Source: Io17-Chloro-G2 sp963663135
GTDB taxonomy: Bacteria > Chloroflexota > Dehalococcoidia > Lucifugimonadales > UBA3495
Length of the DNA stretch: 64,000 nucleotides
Direction: 5' to 3'
Assembly (NCBI GenBank): GCA_963663135.2
Contig: CAXXRM010000005.1
Location: 186,001-250,000, forward strand
Made by a program: the position numbers and the translations under genes
The notes under the pieces: model-generated
The model's input: the letters and a program-made list of their open reading frames with translations, nothing else
Told to the model about the DNA's origin: nothing
Database searches by the model: none
In this document: in pieces, positions 33,825 to 42,264 of the stretch
How the letters are laid out: every line of letters begins with the position of its first letter
Numbering within the stretch: position 1 is the stretch's first letter

Positions 33825-34278
33825 ATTTAGATTCTTCCCGGCTCCTTCGCTCCCCGGTACGGTCTGATCGAATTGCCACGGGTTGGGAGTAAGGCGACTG
33901 CTTTCTCCGGCCTGTACGCGACCGCTCCCTGACGGCGGAGGCGCTGCTGTTGTAGCCCGAACCTTGGCTAGCCTGTTCATTCAGTCTCCTCTTGCACAGA
34001 AAAGGGTTGGCATGAGGGGGTAGCCAGGTTCGAATTCTGGACTCCACCTTGGATCCGGAAATGATGGCGTCATTATGCGGAGCGCCTGTGGCTCATCTGA
34101 AGCCCGGGGAAATGTACCGAACAGCCTCTGCCGGCTTGGGGGAGCGGTTAATTCGGATTCGGTCTGAATTCCGGCTCATATTACCCCCAACGACCCCCAT
34201 CGGCTTTGGTTACCGAACGCCGTCCAAGGCGCTCCAGAGGGGTTCGGCGCCCAAATATGGAGAGCCAGGCAACTAAGT
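33825..34278. other. Non-coding region after tRNA-Gln
   Basis: No gene seen in about 450 bases; short ORFs here have no ribosome site or family features. The only recognisable piece is a tRNA- or tmRNA-like 3' end at 34024-34048. Confidence 0.45.
34024..34048 (+). pseudogene. tRNA/tmRNA 3'-end-like fragment
   Basis: CCAGG-TTCGAAT-TCTGG (34024-34040) forms a T arm with one G-T pair, followed by ACTCCACC (34041-34048), like an acceptor 3' strand of a tRNA or tmRNA. No matching 5' half (GTGGAGT) or D/anticodon arm is found upstream. It could be an integration scar left by an element that used a tRNA or tmRNA 3' end. Confidence 0.4.
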
Positions 34279-34306
34279 TTGCCAATTGGCCCAGCCTCGG
34301 TATTAT
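34279..34306 (+). promoter_or_regulatory. Promoter of the SulP permease gene
   Basis: TTGCCA (34279-34284, 5 of 6), 16-bp spacer, TATTAT (34301-34306, 5 of 6). Predicted start near 34313, leader about 108 nt to the GTG at 34421. Confidence 0.5.
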
Positions 34307-34420
34307 ATGCGGTTTGTTTGGACCCCCGGTTAACCTGACCTGAGTTCTATCGAATCAACGGGGTCCACCTAAATTTTTCGAACCTGAAATTTCTTGTTGG
34401 GCTGCTGAGATTCTACTCAA

Positions 34421-36049
34421 GTGAATTTCTCTTATAACTTCCGAGGCCTTCTTGGGGACGCGTTCGGCGGTGTTACGACGGCGGTGGTGGCGTTGCCGGT
34501 GGCTTTGGCCTTTGGCGCAGCGTCCGGCATCGGACCTATTGCCGGTATGTATGGCGCTATCGCCGTTGGATTCTTCGCTTCAGTGTTCGGAGGTACCCCC
34601 TCCCAAATCTCCGGCCCAACCGGGCCAATGACCATCGCCATGGCTGTGGTCGTTACCCAACACGCCCACAGCTTAGAAGAAGCTTTCACAATAGTTATGC
34701 TGGCCGGCCTGCTCCAGATTGCCCTGGGGGCGTTGCGGGTCGGCAGCTTTGTTACCTATACGCCGTACTCGGTGATCTCCGGGTTCATGTCAGGCATCGG
34801 CATTATTATCATAACGATTCAGGTTCTACCCTTTCTGGGCGCTGCCACCGTGTCCGGCGGAACTCTCGACTCAATTCGCGCCTGGCCCAACGCGGTGGCG
34901 AATTACAGCCTTGATGCCCTCGTCGTAGGTGCTGTTGCCCTGGGAGTAGGTGTTCTCTGGCCCCGGCCATTCCGCAAGTTTATGCCTCCACCGCTGGCTG
35001 CATTGGTTGCCGGCACGCTTGTTGGGTTCTTCTGGATGACCAACGCCCCGGTAATCGGAGCAGTTCCGACGGGCTTGCCCGACTTTTATTTGCCGGTGCT
35101 GTCCCATGGATTCCTCCTCGGTGTCTTGCAGCCCGCCTTCATTCTCGCCCTCCTTGGCTCCATTGACAGCCTGCTGACGTCGTTGGTGGCTGTATCCCTC
35201 ACTCGCACGCCCCACAACCCCAACCGTGAGCTGTTTGGCCAGGGACTGGGCAACATCGCAGCGGGTGTGGTCGGAGGCATCCCGGGGGCGGGGGCCACCA
35301 TTGGCACGGTGGTCAACATCCGCGCCGGCGGCCGCACGCCAGTCTCCGGAGCGTTGCGTGCGGCCTTGTTGCTGGCCCTGGTCTTGGGAATAGGAAAGAT
35401 CACAGAACCGATCCCATACGCCGTCCTCGCCGGAATCTTGATGAAGGTGGGCTGGGACATTATCGACTGGCGTTTCCTAACCCGCATTCGCCACATCCGG
35501 CGAGACTACCTGCTGATAATGCTAGTCACCCTCGTCCTCACCGTATTCGTGGACCTGGTCACCGCAGTAGCCATGGGTCTTATTGCAGCGGGACTGGCGC
35601 GCGCACAAGAGTCCGCAGCTCCGGAGTTGGACAGCGTGGTGTCGGTGCCCCTGCTGGAACAGACATTTTTCGCAAACCAGGAAGACGGCCCAGAGATTGA
35701 TCCATATCTAGCCCGGGTCGGGCTAGTGACGCTGAGGGGCCGTTTTTCAGTTGCTTCCGCCAACGAACTAGCCCGAGTCATCGGTGCGGATATTAAAGAG
35801 CACGAAGTGGTGATTTTTGACTTCTCGGAGACGACCAACATGGACGACAGCGCGGCCTTGGTGATGGAGCAGCTTGTGGACACCGCCGCTGCAGAGGACA
35901 CCGAGTGCATCGTTATGCATCTTTCCGGATCTGTGCGCAGCACTCTCGATTCCCTGAATGTCTTCAAGGACGTCCCCAAAGACCGTTTCGTCGATAGTTT
36001 GGACGATGCGAGAGTACTGGCCCGAGCCCTCCTTGATCAGGAGGCGTAA
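34421..36049 (+). CDS. SulP family anion permease with STAS domain
   Basis: 542 aa, GTG start (MNFSYNFRGLLGDAFGGVTTAVVALPVALAFG). About ten to twelve membrane segments with GASGIGPIAGMYGAIAVGFFASVFGGTPSQISGPTGPMTIAMAVVV, the SulP signature, and a C-terminal cytoplasmic STAS domain from about residue 430 (LVTLRGRFSVASANELARVIGADIKEHEVVIFDFSETTNMDDSAALVMEQLV). SulP proteins carry sulfate, bicarbonate or dicarboxylates. The gene ends overlapping by 13 bp, tail to tail, with the GPP34 gene that follows a partner-switching cassette rich in STAS/RsbW functions. A regulatory link is possible but inferred. Confidence 0.93.
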   Translation: MNFSYNFRGLLGDAFGGVTTAVVALPVALAFGAASGIGPIAGMYGAIAVGFFASVFGGTPSQISGPTGPMTIAMAVVVTQHAHSLEEAFTIVMLAGLLQIALGALRVGSFVTYTPYSVISGFMSGIGIIIITIQVLPFLGAATVSGGTLDSIRAWPNAVANYSLDALVVGAVALGVGVLWPRPFRKFMPPPLAALVAGTLVGFFWMTNAPVIGAVPTGLPDFYLPVLSHGFLLGVLQPAFILALLGSIDSLLTSLVAVSLTRTPHNPNRELFGQGLGNIAAGVVGGIPGAGATIGTVVNIRAGGRTPVSGALRAALLLALVLGIGKITEPIPYAVLAGILMKVGWDIIDWRFLTRIRHIRRDYLLIMLVTLVLTVFVDLVTAVAMGLIAAGLARAQESAAPELDSVVSVPLLEQTFFANQEDGPEIDPYLARVGLVTLRGRFSVASANELARVIGADIKEHEVVIFDFSETTNMDDSAALVMEQLVDTAAAEDTECIVMHLSGSVRSTLDSLNVFKDVPKDRFVDSLDDARVLARALLDQEA

Positions 36050-36840
36050 CCGCAAAACATCGGTCGGACGCGGTATACCCCGCTCGGGGTGAAGCGCGCT
36101 GACACTGCAGTGGGCGGTGGTGGGGCGTGATTAAGTCCAGCGGCTCGGGGAGCCACCGGATTGGGCACAGGGGTGTGGCGGTTGGGGCCGGTCAGTGTGT
36201 GCAGTTGTACTGAGGCGAGGACCGACAGTTCGATGTCTCGGATGGCCTGGGACATTGCTTGACCGATCAGGTCCAGCTTGCGCACTTGCTCTATGCGGGC
36301 GGACGCCCTGGTCAACTCACGGCTGGACAATATTTCCTTGAAGATGCCGCAGGCCTCGGCCAGGCAGATGATTACCACGTCACGGGGATCGGGGATCTCG
36401 TCGCTGAAAAGGACCTCCATGATGCGCAGCTTTACTTCGTCCTCGGTCTTGCCATCGATTGTGGGGTAGCGCCTGGACTTGAACACCCACATGAAGCGGT
36501 CATCGCGGGTTTCCAGTATGCCATTGGCGACCAGCCGAGACAGAGCTTCTTCACGGATTTCGTGAGCATGGTTCGCCGTACGCTCCACCCAGAAACGGGC
36601 GTCGCGCTCGTCCCCCGCTACTATGTCTGCCAGCGCCCGGTCGAGCAGGCTTTCGCCGGTTGGCGTAGGGTCGATCACGACCAGCTTTTCCAGGTCGGTG
36701 TCGATACGATTCTCCAGCGCCAAGTCCATCAGTACGCTGCCGGCGAGCGCATAATTGGTCAACCAAACGGGTACTCTGGCGAAGCTCCCGTCATCGTCGT
36801 GGAGCAAGAGCAGGACTATTTCCTCGGCGAACCTCAGCAT
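36037..36840 (-). CDS. GPP34 (GOLPH3-like) family protein
   Basis: 267 aa from the ATG at 36840 (MLRFAEEIVLLLLHDDDGSF), with AGAGGG 8 nt upstream. FAEEIVLLLLHDDDG, LTNYALAGSVLMDLALENRID, LVVIDPTPTGESLLDRALADI and REEALSRLVANGILE match the all-helical GPP34 fold. The eukaryotic member binds phosphatidylinositol-4-phosphate at the Golgi; bacterial copies are unstudied. The C-terminal 45 residues are Pro-rich and look disordered. It is the last gene of the rsb-like operon. The same window encodes phosphatidylinositol synthesis (48315-51162), which makes lipid binding plausible. Confidence 0.8.
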   Translation of the reverse strand: MLRFAEEIVLLLLHDDDGSFARVPVWLTNYALAGSVLMDLALENRIDTDLEKLVVIDPTPTGESLLDRALADIVAGDERDARFWVERTANHAHEIREEALSRLVANGILETRDDRFMWVFKSRRYPTIDGKTEDEVKLRIMEVLFSDEIPDPRDVVIICLAEACGIFKEILSSRELTRASARIEQVRKLDLIGQAMSQAIRDIELSVLASVQLHTLTGPNRHTPVPNPVAPRAAGLNHAPPPPTAVSARFTPSGVYRVRPMFCGYAS

Positions 36841-37010
36841 GTTGTTTGCCCTCTTCTTGTAGACCCTCTCAAGCCAGCGGCCACACACACAGGATCCGGC
36901 CGCTGATTCGTTCGGGTTCGGATCTTTTTATTCCAGCCGGAGACACTTCCGCGGGGAACCGACGTTGCGACTAAGTCCGCGATCCAACCTTTGTGACCGT
37001 CTCGTCTGAT

Positions 37011-37436
37011 TTACGCAGTCCTGTGGGTTACCAAGGTGAGGTGGTTTCTCCCGTCTTCTCGGCGGTAGGTGAACTCGTCCATCAGGGTGCGTGCGAAGTG
37101 TACGCCCAAGCCGCCTATGCTCCGGTCCTGGATCGGGGCCTCAATGTCGGGCACAGGAGCGTCATTGACCGGATCAAACTCAACGCCATCGTCGGATATC
37201 TCGATGGTGACCGACTCCGGCCCCGATGTCAGCGTGATATCGATCTCACTCTCGGTGTCATCGGCTTCGTGCCCGTGGTCCATAATGTTGAGGACCAGTT
37301 CCTCAATCACCAAGTTTACTCGGTACAAGAGCTCGGAGGGCCAGACCTCCTCAAGCCCGAGCCCTTCTATGGCTTCGGTGATATTGTCCAGTTCTTCGCG
37401 GTTGGACTTGACCTTTAGCGATAGGTTCCTACCCAA
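37011..37436 (-). CDS. Anti-sigma factor / serine-protein kinase (RsbW/SpoIIAB-like ATPase)
   Basis: 141 aa. GHKL ATPase boxes: N box VIEELVLNIMDHG, G1 ISDDGVEFDPVND, G2 IGGLGVHFARTLMDEFTYRR. In partner switching such kinases bind a sigma factor or other target and phosphorylate a STAS antagonist. It starts 3 bp after the stop of the PP2C gene and belongs to the same operon as the STAS protein at 38811. No sigma factor gene is adjacent, so the output is unknown. Confidence 0.88.
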   Translation of the reverse strand: MGRNLSLKVKSNREELDNITEAIEGLGLEEVWPSELLYRVNLVIEELVLNIMDHGHEADDTESEIDITLTSGPESVTIEISDDGVEFDPVNDAPVPDIEAPIQDRSIGGLGVHFARTLMDEFTYRREDGRNHLTLVTHRTA

Positions 37437-37439
37437 GGT

Positions 37440-38606
37440 TCAGGTCTCACTGCGCCGTAATACCAGGCAAGTTATGTCGTCGGATTGCGGAGTGTTGTTT
37501 GCGAAAACGTGCACGGCCTCGAAAATCGCCGCATTCACTTCCTCGGGGGTCCCGGGAGCAGCTCCTGCGAAAAGGTCGCGCAGACGGCCCAGGCCGAACT
37601 CTTCTTCCGCGTCATTGATAGCCTCGGTTATCCCGTCGGTGTATAGGATCAGCGTGTCGCCGGGATTCAGAGTCGCGGTGTTCTGTACGTATTCCAAATC
37701 GGGTACTACGCCCAGGGCAATTCCGCCCGTCATGGGGAGGATCGTGGAGTTCCCGTCGGGGCTTACGATGATTGGAGGATTATGGCCTCCGTTGGCATAG
37801 GTCAGTTTTCCATCTCTTGGATCGTACACGGCATACAGAACGGTAACGAACATTGCGGTCTCGTTCTCTTCGTTCAGCAGCCGGTTGACCTCGCTCAACA
37901 CTGGTCCCGGCTCGCCGAGGCCGATGGCTGCTCCCTTAAGCTGTGTGAGGCTCGACATCATGAAAAGAGCGGCAGGCACACCCTTGTCTGAAACGTCCGC
38001 AACGGCGATGCCAATCTGTCCATCGGCGAGGCGTATGATATCGAAGAAATCGCCTCCAACGTTACGCGCCGGCTCCATTTTCGCCGAAATGTCGTAGGCG
38101 GCGCTGGACGGGAACTCGGTCGGGAGAATAGACTGCTGTATCTTGCTCGCGACGTCGAGTTCCCTCTGCAGGGAAACCAACTTGTCCCGTAATGACAATG
38201 CTTCGCGCCACTCATCCATGTGTCGCAGAGTCCGCTCGATTGTGACCCTAAGGTCATCGAAGTCAACCGGCTTGGTGACGAAATCGAACGCCCCCCGGTT
38301 CATCGCCGTGCGAATGTTCTTCATGTCGCCGTACGCTGAGATAATCACCGCTCGTACTTCGGGATCGACCTGCGGGATCTGTTCAAGTAGCGTGAGGCCG
38401 TCCATGCGGGGCATGTTGATGTCCGAGAGGACCATGTCGATTCCCTTGGTTTCGTTCAGCCGCTCCAGGGCCTCGACGCCGTTCTGGGCAAACACGAACT
38501 CATAGTGGCCGGCCCGGATATCGCGGCGCATACGCTGCAACATGAGCTGCTCCAGGTCTGGCTCGTCGTCAACTACTAGGATTTTGTATGTTCGCGGTGT
38601 CGCCAT
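37440..38606 (-). CDS. Response regulator with PP2C-type (RsbU/SpoIIE) phosphatase domain
   Basis: 388 aa from the ATG at 38606 (MATPRTYKILVVDDEPDLEQL); an in-frame ATG 15 bp upstream is the alternative. Receiver domain (1-125) with VDDEPD acidic pocket, phospho-acceptor Asp in MVLSDINMPRMDGL and FDFVTKPVD; a coiled linker (LRDKLVSLQRELDVASKIQQSILP); then the PP2C/SpoIIE domain (VGGDFFDII, IGIAVADVSDKGVPAALFM, YTDGITEA, SDDITCLVL). Phosphorylation of the receiver should switch on dephosphorylation of the STAS antagonist encoded upstream. The sensor kinase is not in the window. Confidence 0.92.
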   Translation of the reverse strand: MATPRTYKILVVDDEPDLEQLMLQRMRRDIRAGHYEFVFAQNGVEALERLNETKGIDMVLSDINMPRMDGLTLLEQIPQVDPEVRAVIISAYGDMKNIRTAMNRGAFDFVTKPVDFDDLRVTIERTLRHMDEWREALSLRDKLVSLQRELDVASKIQQSILPTEFPSSAAYDISAKMEPARNVGGDFFDIIRLADGQIGIAVADVSDKGVPAALFMMSSLTQLKGAAIGLGEPGPVLSEVNRLLNEENETAMFVTVLYAVYDPRDGKLTYANGGHNPPIIVSPDGNSTILPMTGGIALGVVPDLEYVQNTATLNPGDTLILYTDGITEAINDAEEEFGLGRLRDLFAGAAPGTPEEVNAAIFEAVHVFANNTPQSDDITCLVLRRSET

Positions 38607-38810
38607 CCCGTTGGTCCCCATTTGGTAATCAGGTTGGTCTGGTGAAGCATTTTCCGGGATCGGGGCCGGTTGTTAGACAGGCTGAAGTACTCCCAAGCCG
38701 GTCGTTTCATCGGTCGGTCCGACCAAGCGTGCGTTCCACAGATTGTTAGGAAGACTTCGGAAAAAGGACGGTCGTCATGAAGAGGTTTGGCGTTGGGGAG
38801 TGCACCCCGG

Positions 38811-39212
38811 TTAACCGTCGAATGCGGAAATAGCGTCGGCCTGAGCAGTGTAAGTTGGTATGATTTTGTCGAAGCCGCTGATTTGGAATACCTCACTGAT
38901 GGAACTGGAAAGCGAGCACACTCCAAACTTAGTGTTCTTCCTTTGAAGCTGCTTGGATACCAGCAATATAACCCGGAGACCGGCGCTGCTGATGTAGGCG
39001 AGATCTTCAAAGTCCAAGACTAGTGGGGACTCGTTTTCGTTCAAGAGGGATTCCAGGGCATGCTGGAAGTCGTTGGCGTTGGCGCCGTCGACGCGCCCGG
39101 CCGTTTTTACCACCAGGGTCCCCGCCCTTTGCTCACCCTGTATCGTCAAATTCTTGGTATCAGCCACCGTCCAGGTGGTTGCCGCTTCGCCTTCCTGACC
39201 GTTTGTCGCCAT
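38811..39212 (-). CDS. STAS-domain anti-sigma factor antagonist (RsbV/SpoIIAA-like)
   Basis: 133 aa, ribosome site AAAGGAGAAG before the ATG at 39212. After a short polar extension comes the STAS fold (VVKTAGRVDGANANDFQHALESLLNENESPLVLDFEDLAYISSAGLRVILLVSKQLQRKNTKFGVCSL). The YISSAGLRV block carries the serine that RsbW-type kinases phosphorylate. It leads the partner-switching operon, with a 200-bp gap before the phosphatase gene. Confidence 0.92.
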   Translation of the reverse strand: MATNGQEGEAATTWTVADTKNLTIQGEQRAGTLVVKTAGRVDGANANDFQHALESLLNENESPLVLDFEDLAYISSAGLRVILLVSKQLQRKNTKFGVCSLSSSISEVFQISGFDKIIPTYTAQADAISAFDG

Positions 39213-39409
39213 ATGAGATCTTCTCCTTTAGTAAATGGCTATCCCCAGTTCGACGTCGCCACCAGTGGCCCGTTCACCGCGCGAGGACACCCCGTGTTTA
39301 GTATGCGCCACACTCAGCCAATACCCGCGGGGTCGTTGCATGAAATTGCCACGGTGGATTTGCTGACTTACCCTAAACCAGACCCCGCCAATCCACTTGC
39401 ACGTGTACG

Positions 39410-39418
39410 ATTATAGCA
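39410..39418 (-). promoter_or_regulatory. Extended -10 promoter upstream of the rsb-like operon
   Basis: On the minus strand TGCTATAAT (39418-39410): a perfect TATAAT with extended TGn. No clear -35. The leader to the STAS gene would be about 190 nt; no other feature was seen in 39213-39600. Confidence 0.4.
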
Positions 39419-39601
39419 CCGCTTTCGCAGTCGTATAGCCCCTTGGGCTATCATGCAAAAATCTCGTCTATCCGCCGTATATTTCTTTGAAGAACACCGC
39501 TGAAGCGACGAAACCACGCGCCCCGCTTCCAAGTTCCGCCTTTGCCCGGTCCCCCAAACCAACATCGTTGGGTGGCTTCCGGCGCCATTTCCCGGGCAAC
39601 G

Positions 39602-39641
39602 AAAGGCCCCGGGTGACATAACATCATGCGCCGGGGCCTTT
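39602..39641 (-). terminator. Intrinsic terminator of the second Rieske gene
   Basis: AAAGGCCCCGG (39602-39612) pairs exactly with CCGGGGCCTTT (39631-39641) around an 18-nt loop. It lies 22 bp after the Rieske stop at 39664. The T-run is short on the minus strand (CCTTTCGTT) and better on the plus strand (CCTTTTTCTTT). Confidence 0.7.
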
Positions 39642-39663
39642 TTCTTTATGGATGGGAGGCCAA

Positions 39664-41112
39664 TCAGCGTATGCCGGACTGGGTCAAACCTTCCCTAATC
39701 TCCTCGGAGTGAATGCTGTTGGCGTTGGCCATAGCCTCGAGGTTGAGGGCCGTAACCTTTTGTTCCTCGATGGTGTCCAACTCCACCTCATCCGGCATAT
39801 TCTTGCCCCGGGCGAACTCGGCCAGCACTTTCCGGATGACCACCACCGTCGAGTCGGTGGCGGACAGGTATTCGGGGATGTGGTACTGGCAGGTTCGCTC
39901 GGCGTCGTAGTCGGCGAATCGGAAATTATAGTTGAATACGAAGTTGCGCCATGGCCAGGTGATGTTTTTTGTAGTCTTGGTCCACAGGCTGGGCGCTTGG
40001 TCGTATCGTTCAATGTTCAGATAGATAATGCGGGTCATGTCCCGTTCCACCGGCACCGCCCAGCGGTGACTGCGGAACTTGGCCTTGCCGCCGGTGCCCT
40101 TGGCGGAAATCCCCGGCAGCCTAGTTCCCTGCCACTCGTCGTCCCCTCGTGGGGTTCCCATGCGTCCGCTGTTGCGGCCGTCTCCCCACCGCGCGTTGGC
40201 GTTTCGGGTATTGCGCGCCCGCCGGCTCCACATCCAGGACCAAAGCAACCGCCACTTGGTTAACGGCCATACACCGTCCACTCCGGGGTAATACATCTGG
40301 TACGGGATGTTGCCGTTCTCGTCGTAGTAATACCGTTCGGTTGGCACGATCCCGGTTCCGGCGTTGTAGTTGGCCGTCTTGCCGTTGATGATCGTGGTCC
40401 GGTACCCCAGTGGTGTTCTGGGCCGTCCTCCCAGCCGGCTGGACAGGACGTTGATGCAGTTGCGGTGAACGAAGAAGGCGTTGTGGGCGTCGTTCGTGTT
40501 TTCCAGCACGAGGATCCAGTTGCAGTGGAAGATCTGGCAGGACCAACGGACATTGTGGTGGTCCTGGAAGAACTCCGGAGGAATGTCTTCCGCGGGATCA
40601 ACCGCCGCGCCTTCCCCCATCCACACAAAGACTATCCCCTTGAGGGTTACGGTCTTGCGGGCCCAGGCCTTCATCTGTCCCACCATCGGGGAGTCGGGGC
40701 CCTCAGTCAGGAAAGCGACGCAATTGCCGTCGCCGTCGAAGGTGCCGCCGTGGTATGGGCAGGTTACGGTGCCTTTGAAGAAGCAGTCTCCCAGGGATAG
40801 GTAGGCTCCCCGGTGGGGGCAGGCGTCATTCAACGCCTTGACCTGGCCGTCGCTGCCTCGGAAGAACACCAGGTCCTGACCCAGAAGGCGGAGGACTTGG
40901 GGCTTTTTCTTCACGTCCTTGTCCGGCAGCGCCGGGTACCAGTACTCTGTGTGTCCCAGGGGCGGAATCTTGCTTCGCAGGTCGTCAGGGTCGTCGGGCT
41001 GCTGGAAGGGTGCAGCCTGCCACTTGGGTTGGCTGCCGCGGGCAAATTTCTTGTATCCCCCTGGGTAGCCGGCCCAAGCCCGTTTGATGCCATCAATCAG
41101 GTTCCCGTACAT
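39664..41112 (-). CDS. Rieske non-heme iron oxygenase with altered iron-ligand spacing
   Basis: 482 aa. Rieske ligands C98-P-H100 and C118-P-Y-H121 are intact. In the catalytic domain the block reads ENTNDAHNAFFVHR: counting from D208, the usual first iron His (D+3) is Asn211, with a His one place early (H210), while the second His (H216, D+8) is in place. The iron site may be shifted or use another ligand. Long Arg/Trp-rich loops (RLLWSWMWSRRARNTRNANARWGDGRNSGR) lie in the middle. An oxygenase acting on a ring or alkyl substrate is likely, the substrate unknown. No reductase is adjacent. Confidence 0.88.
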   Translation of the reverse strand: MYGNLIDGIKRAWAGYPGGYKKFARGSQPKWQAAPFQQPDDPDDLRSKIPPLGHTEYWYPALPDKDVKKKPQVLRLLGQDLVFFRGSDGQVKALNDACPHRGAYLSLGDCFFKGTVTCPYHGGTFDGDGNCVAFLTEGPDSPMVGQMKAWARKTVTLKGIVFVWMGEGAAVDPAEDIPPEFFQDHHNVRWSCQIFHCNWILVLENTNDAHNAFFVHRNCINVLSSRLGGRPRTPLGYRTTIINGKTANYNAGTGIVPTERYYYDENGNIPYQMYYPGVDGVWPLTKWRLLWSWMWSRRARNTRNANARWGDGRNSGRMGTPRGDDEWQGTRLPGISAKGTGGKAKFRSHRWAVPVERDMTRIIYLNIERYDQAPSLWTKTTKNITWPWRNFVFNYNFRFADYDAERTCQYHIPEYLSATDSTVVVIRKVLAEFARGKNMPDEVELDTIEEQKVTALNLEAMANANSIHSEEIREGLTQSGIR

Positions 41113-41442
41113 GACGCCTCCTTTAGTCCCGGTCAGGATAAGGAAATGTGGGTGCCGGGGAATTGGGCCAAGTGTAGCATCTTCCGCCTGCGCCTGAAAG
41201 GCAGACTCAGGCTCCTTGTTTTTCCGGGATCATAATACGATTAGGAAATGCCCTGAATGTTATGGCCGCCCCGCATATTTAGCCAGACAGGGTCTCCGGT
41301 TTTTTCGAATCCCGGCCATGGCCATATATAGCGGTATGTTATATTAAGCGAGGTTTGGGGCGTTTGTTTGCTTTGCGCCTTGATGCTGGCGCTTCAATCC
41401 GACGAGCATCACCCGGCGGAGACCACCAGGGAGACCACTAGG
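41113..41442. other. Intergenic region between divergent Rieske and nucleotidyltransferase genes
   Basis: 330 bases. TGTTATATT (41337-41345) looks like an extended -10 for the nucleotidyltransferase. Just before its ATG, GGAGACCAC occurs twice 12 bp apart (41418-41426, 41430-41438), a motif also found before the gene at 54752. Nothing else was recognised. Confidence 0.4.
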
Positions 41443-42144
41443 ATGTATGCTTTGATTCTGGCGGGAGGGAAGGGCGAACGCCTGCGCCCCCTCACGGACG
41501 ACCTCCCCAAGCCCATGGTGCCCGTGGGCGGCCGGCCCATTCTGGCCCACCAGGTGGTATGGTTGAAGTCCGCCGGCGTTACCGACGTAGTTTTTCTGGC
41601 CGGGTATCTGTGGGAGAAAATACAGGAATACTTCGGCGACGGCGGGAAGTGGGGGATCAAAGCTCACTACAGCATAGAAGAGTCTCCACTGGGTAGAGGA
41701 GGAGCGGTGCGCCAAGGCCTGTCCCGTGTGCCATCCGGCGAGGAAATGGTGTTGGTTCTAAACGGAGACGTGATTACGGAAGAGCCGGCGGAATCCATTG
41801 TGACGCTCCACCGACAGGCCCGGCGGGCGAATCCTGAACACTTGGCCACTATCATGGTGGTCCCCATGATCAGTCCCTACGGTATTGTGGACCTTGACGA
41901 CCGGGACCAGGTGATGGGGTTCAGGGAAAAGGTGGAGATACCATACTGGATTAACGCCGGGGTCTACGCGTTGGACCCTCGGATCGCCCGGGAGTTTCCC
42001 GAGCTCGGCGACCACGAGACTGAGACGTTTCCCCGACTGGCCCAGGCAGGCCAGATCTGCGCCCTCAAGTCCAGAGCCTTTTGGCGCAGCGTGGACTCCT
42101 TCAAAGACTTGAGGGAAGCCGAAGACCATCTCAGATTGCATTAG
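41443..42144 (+). CDS. Nucleotidyltransferase (NDP-sugar pyrophosphorylase family)
   Basis: 233 aa from the ATG at 41443 (MYALILAGGKGERLRPLTDDLPKPMVPVGGRPILAHQVVWL); an upstream in-frame start at 41368 adds unlikely residues. The LAGGKGERLRPLT nucleotide loop and the LPKPM lysine are the family signature; LVLNGDVITEEP holds the metal-binding Asp. It makes NDP-sugars (GDP-mannose or a UDP/dTDP-sugar) from sugar-1-phosphate and NTP. It is short and has no left-handed helix domain. Its nearest same-strand neighbour is the MoxR operon 120 bp downstream, probably unrelated. Confidence 0.9.
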   Translation: MYALILAGGKGERLRPLTDDLPKPMVPVGGRPILAHQVVWLKSAGVTDVVFLAGYLWEKIQEYFGDGGKWGIKAHYSIEESPLGRGGAVRQGLSRVPSGEEMVLVLNGDVITEEPAESIVTLHRQARRANPEHLATIMVVPMISPYGIVDLDDRDQVMGFREKVEIPYWINAGVYALDPRIAREFPELGDHETETFPRLAQAGQICALKSRAFWRSVDSFKDLREAEDHLRLH

Positions 42145-42264
42145 CCTCGGGTATTAACTCGAGGCGTTAACCTACCGGGTTGGCCTGGAACGCCGGCCCC
42201 GAAGCGTTGTTTGCCGCCCCGGTGAACGGTCCGCTATTCAGACCAAGGCGAGGAGCGTATTTCA

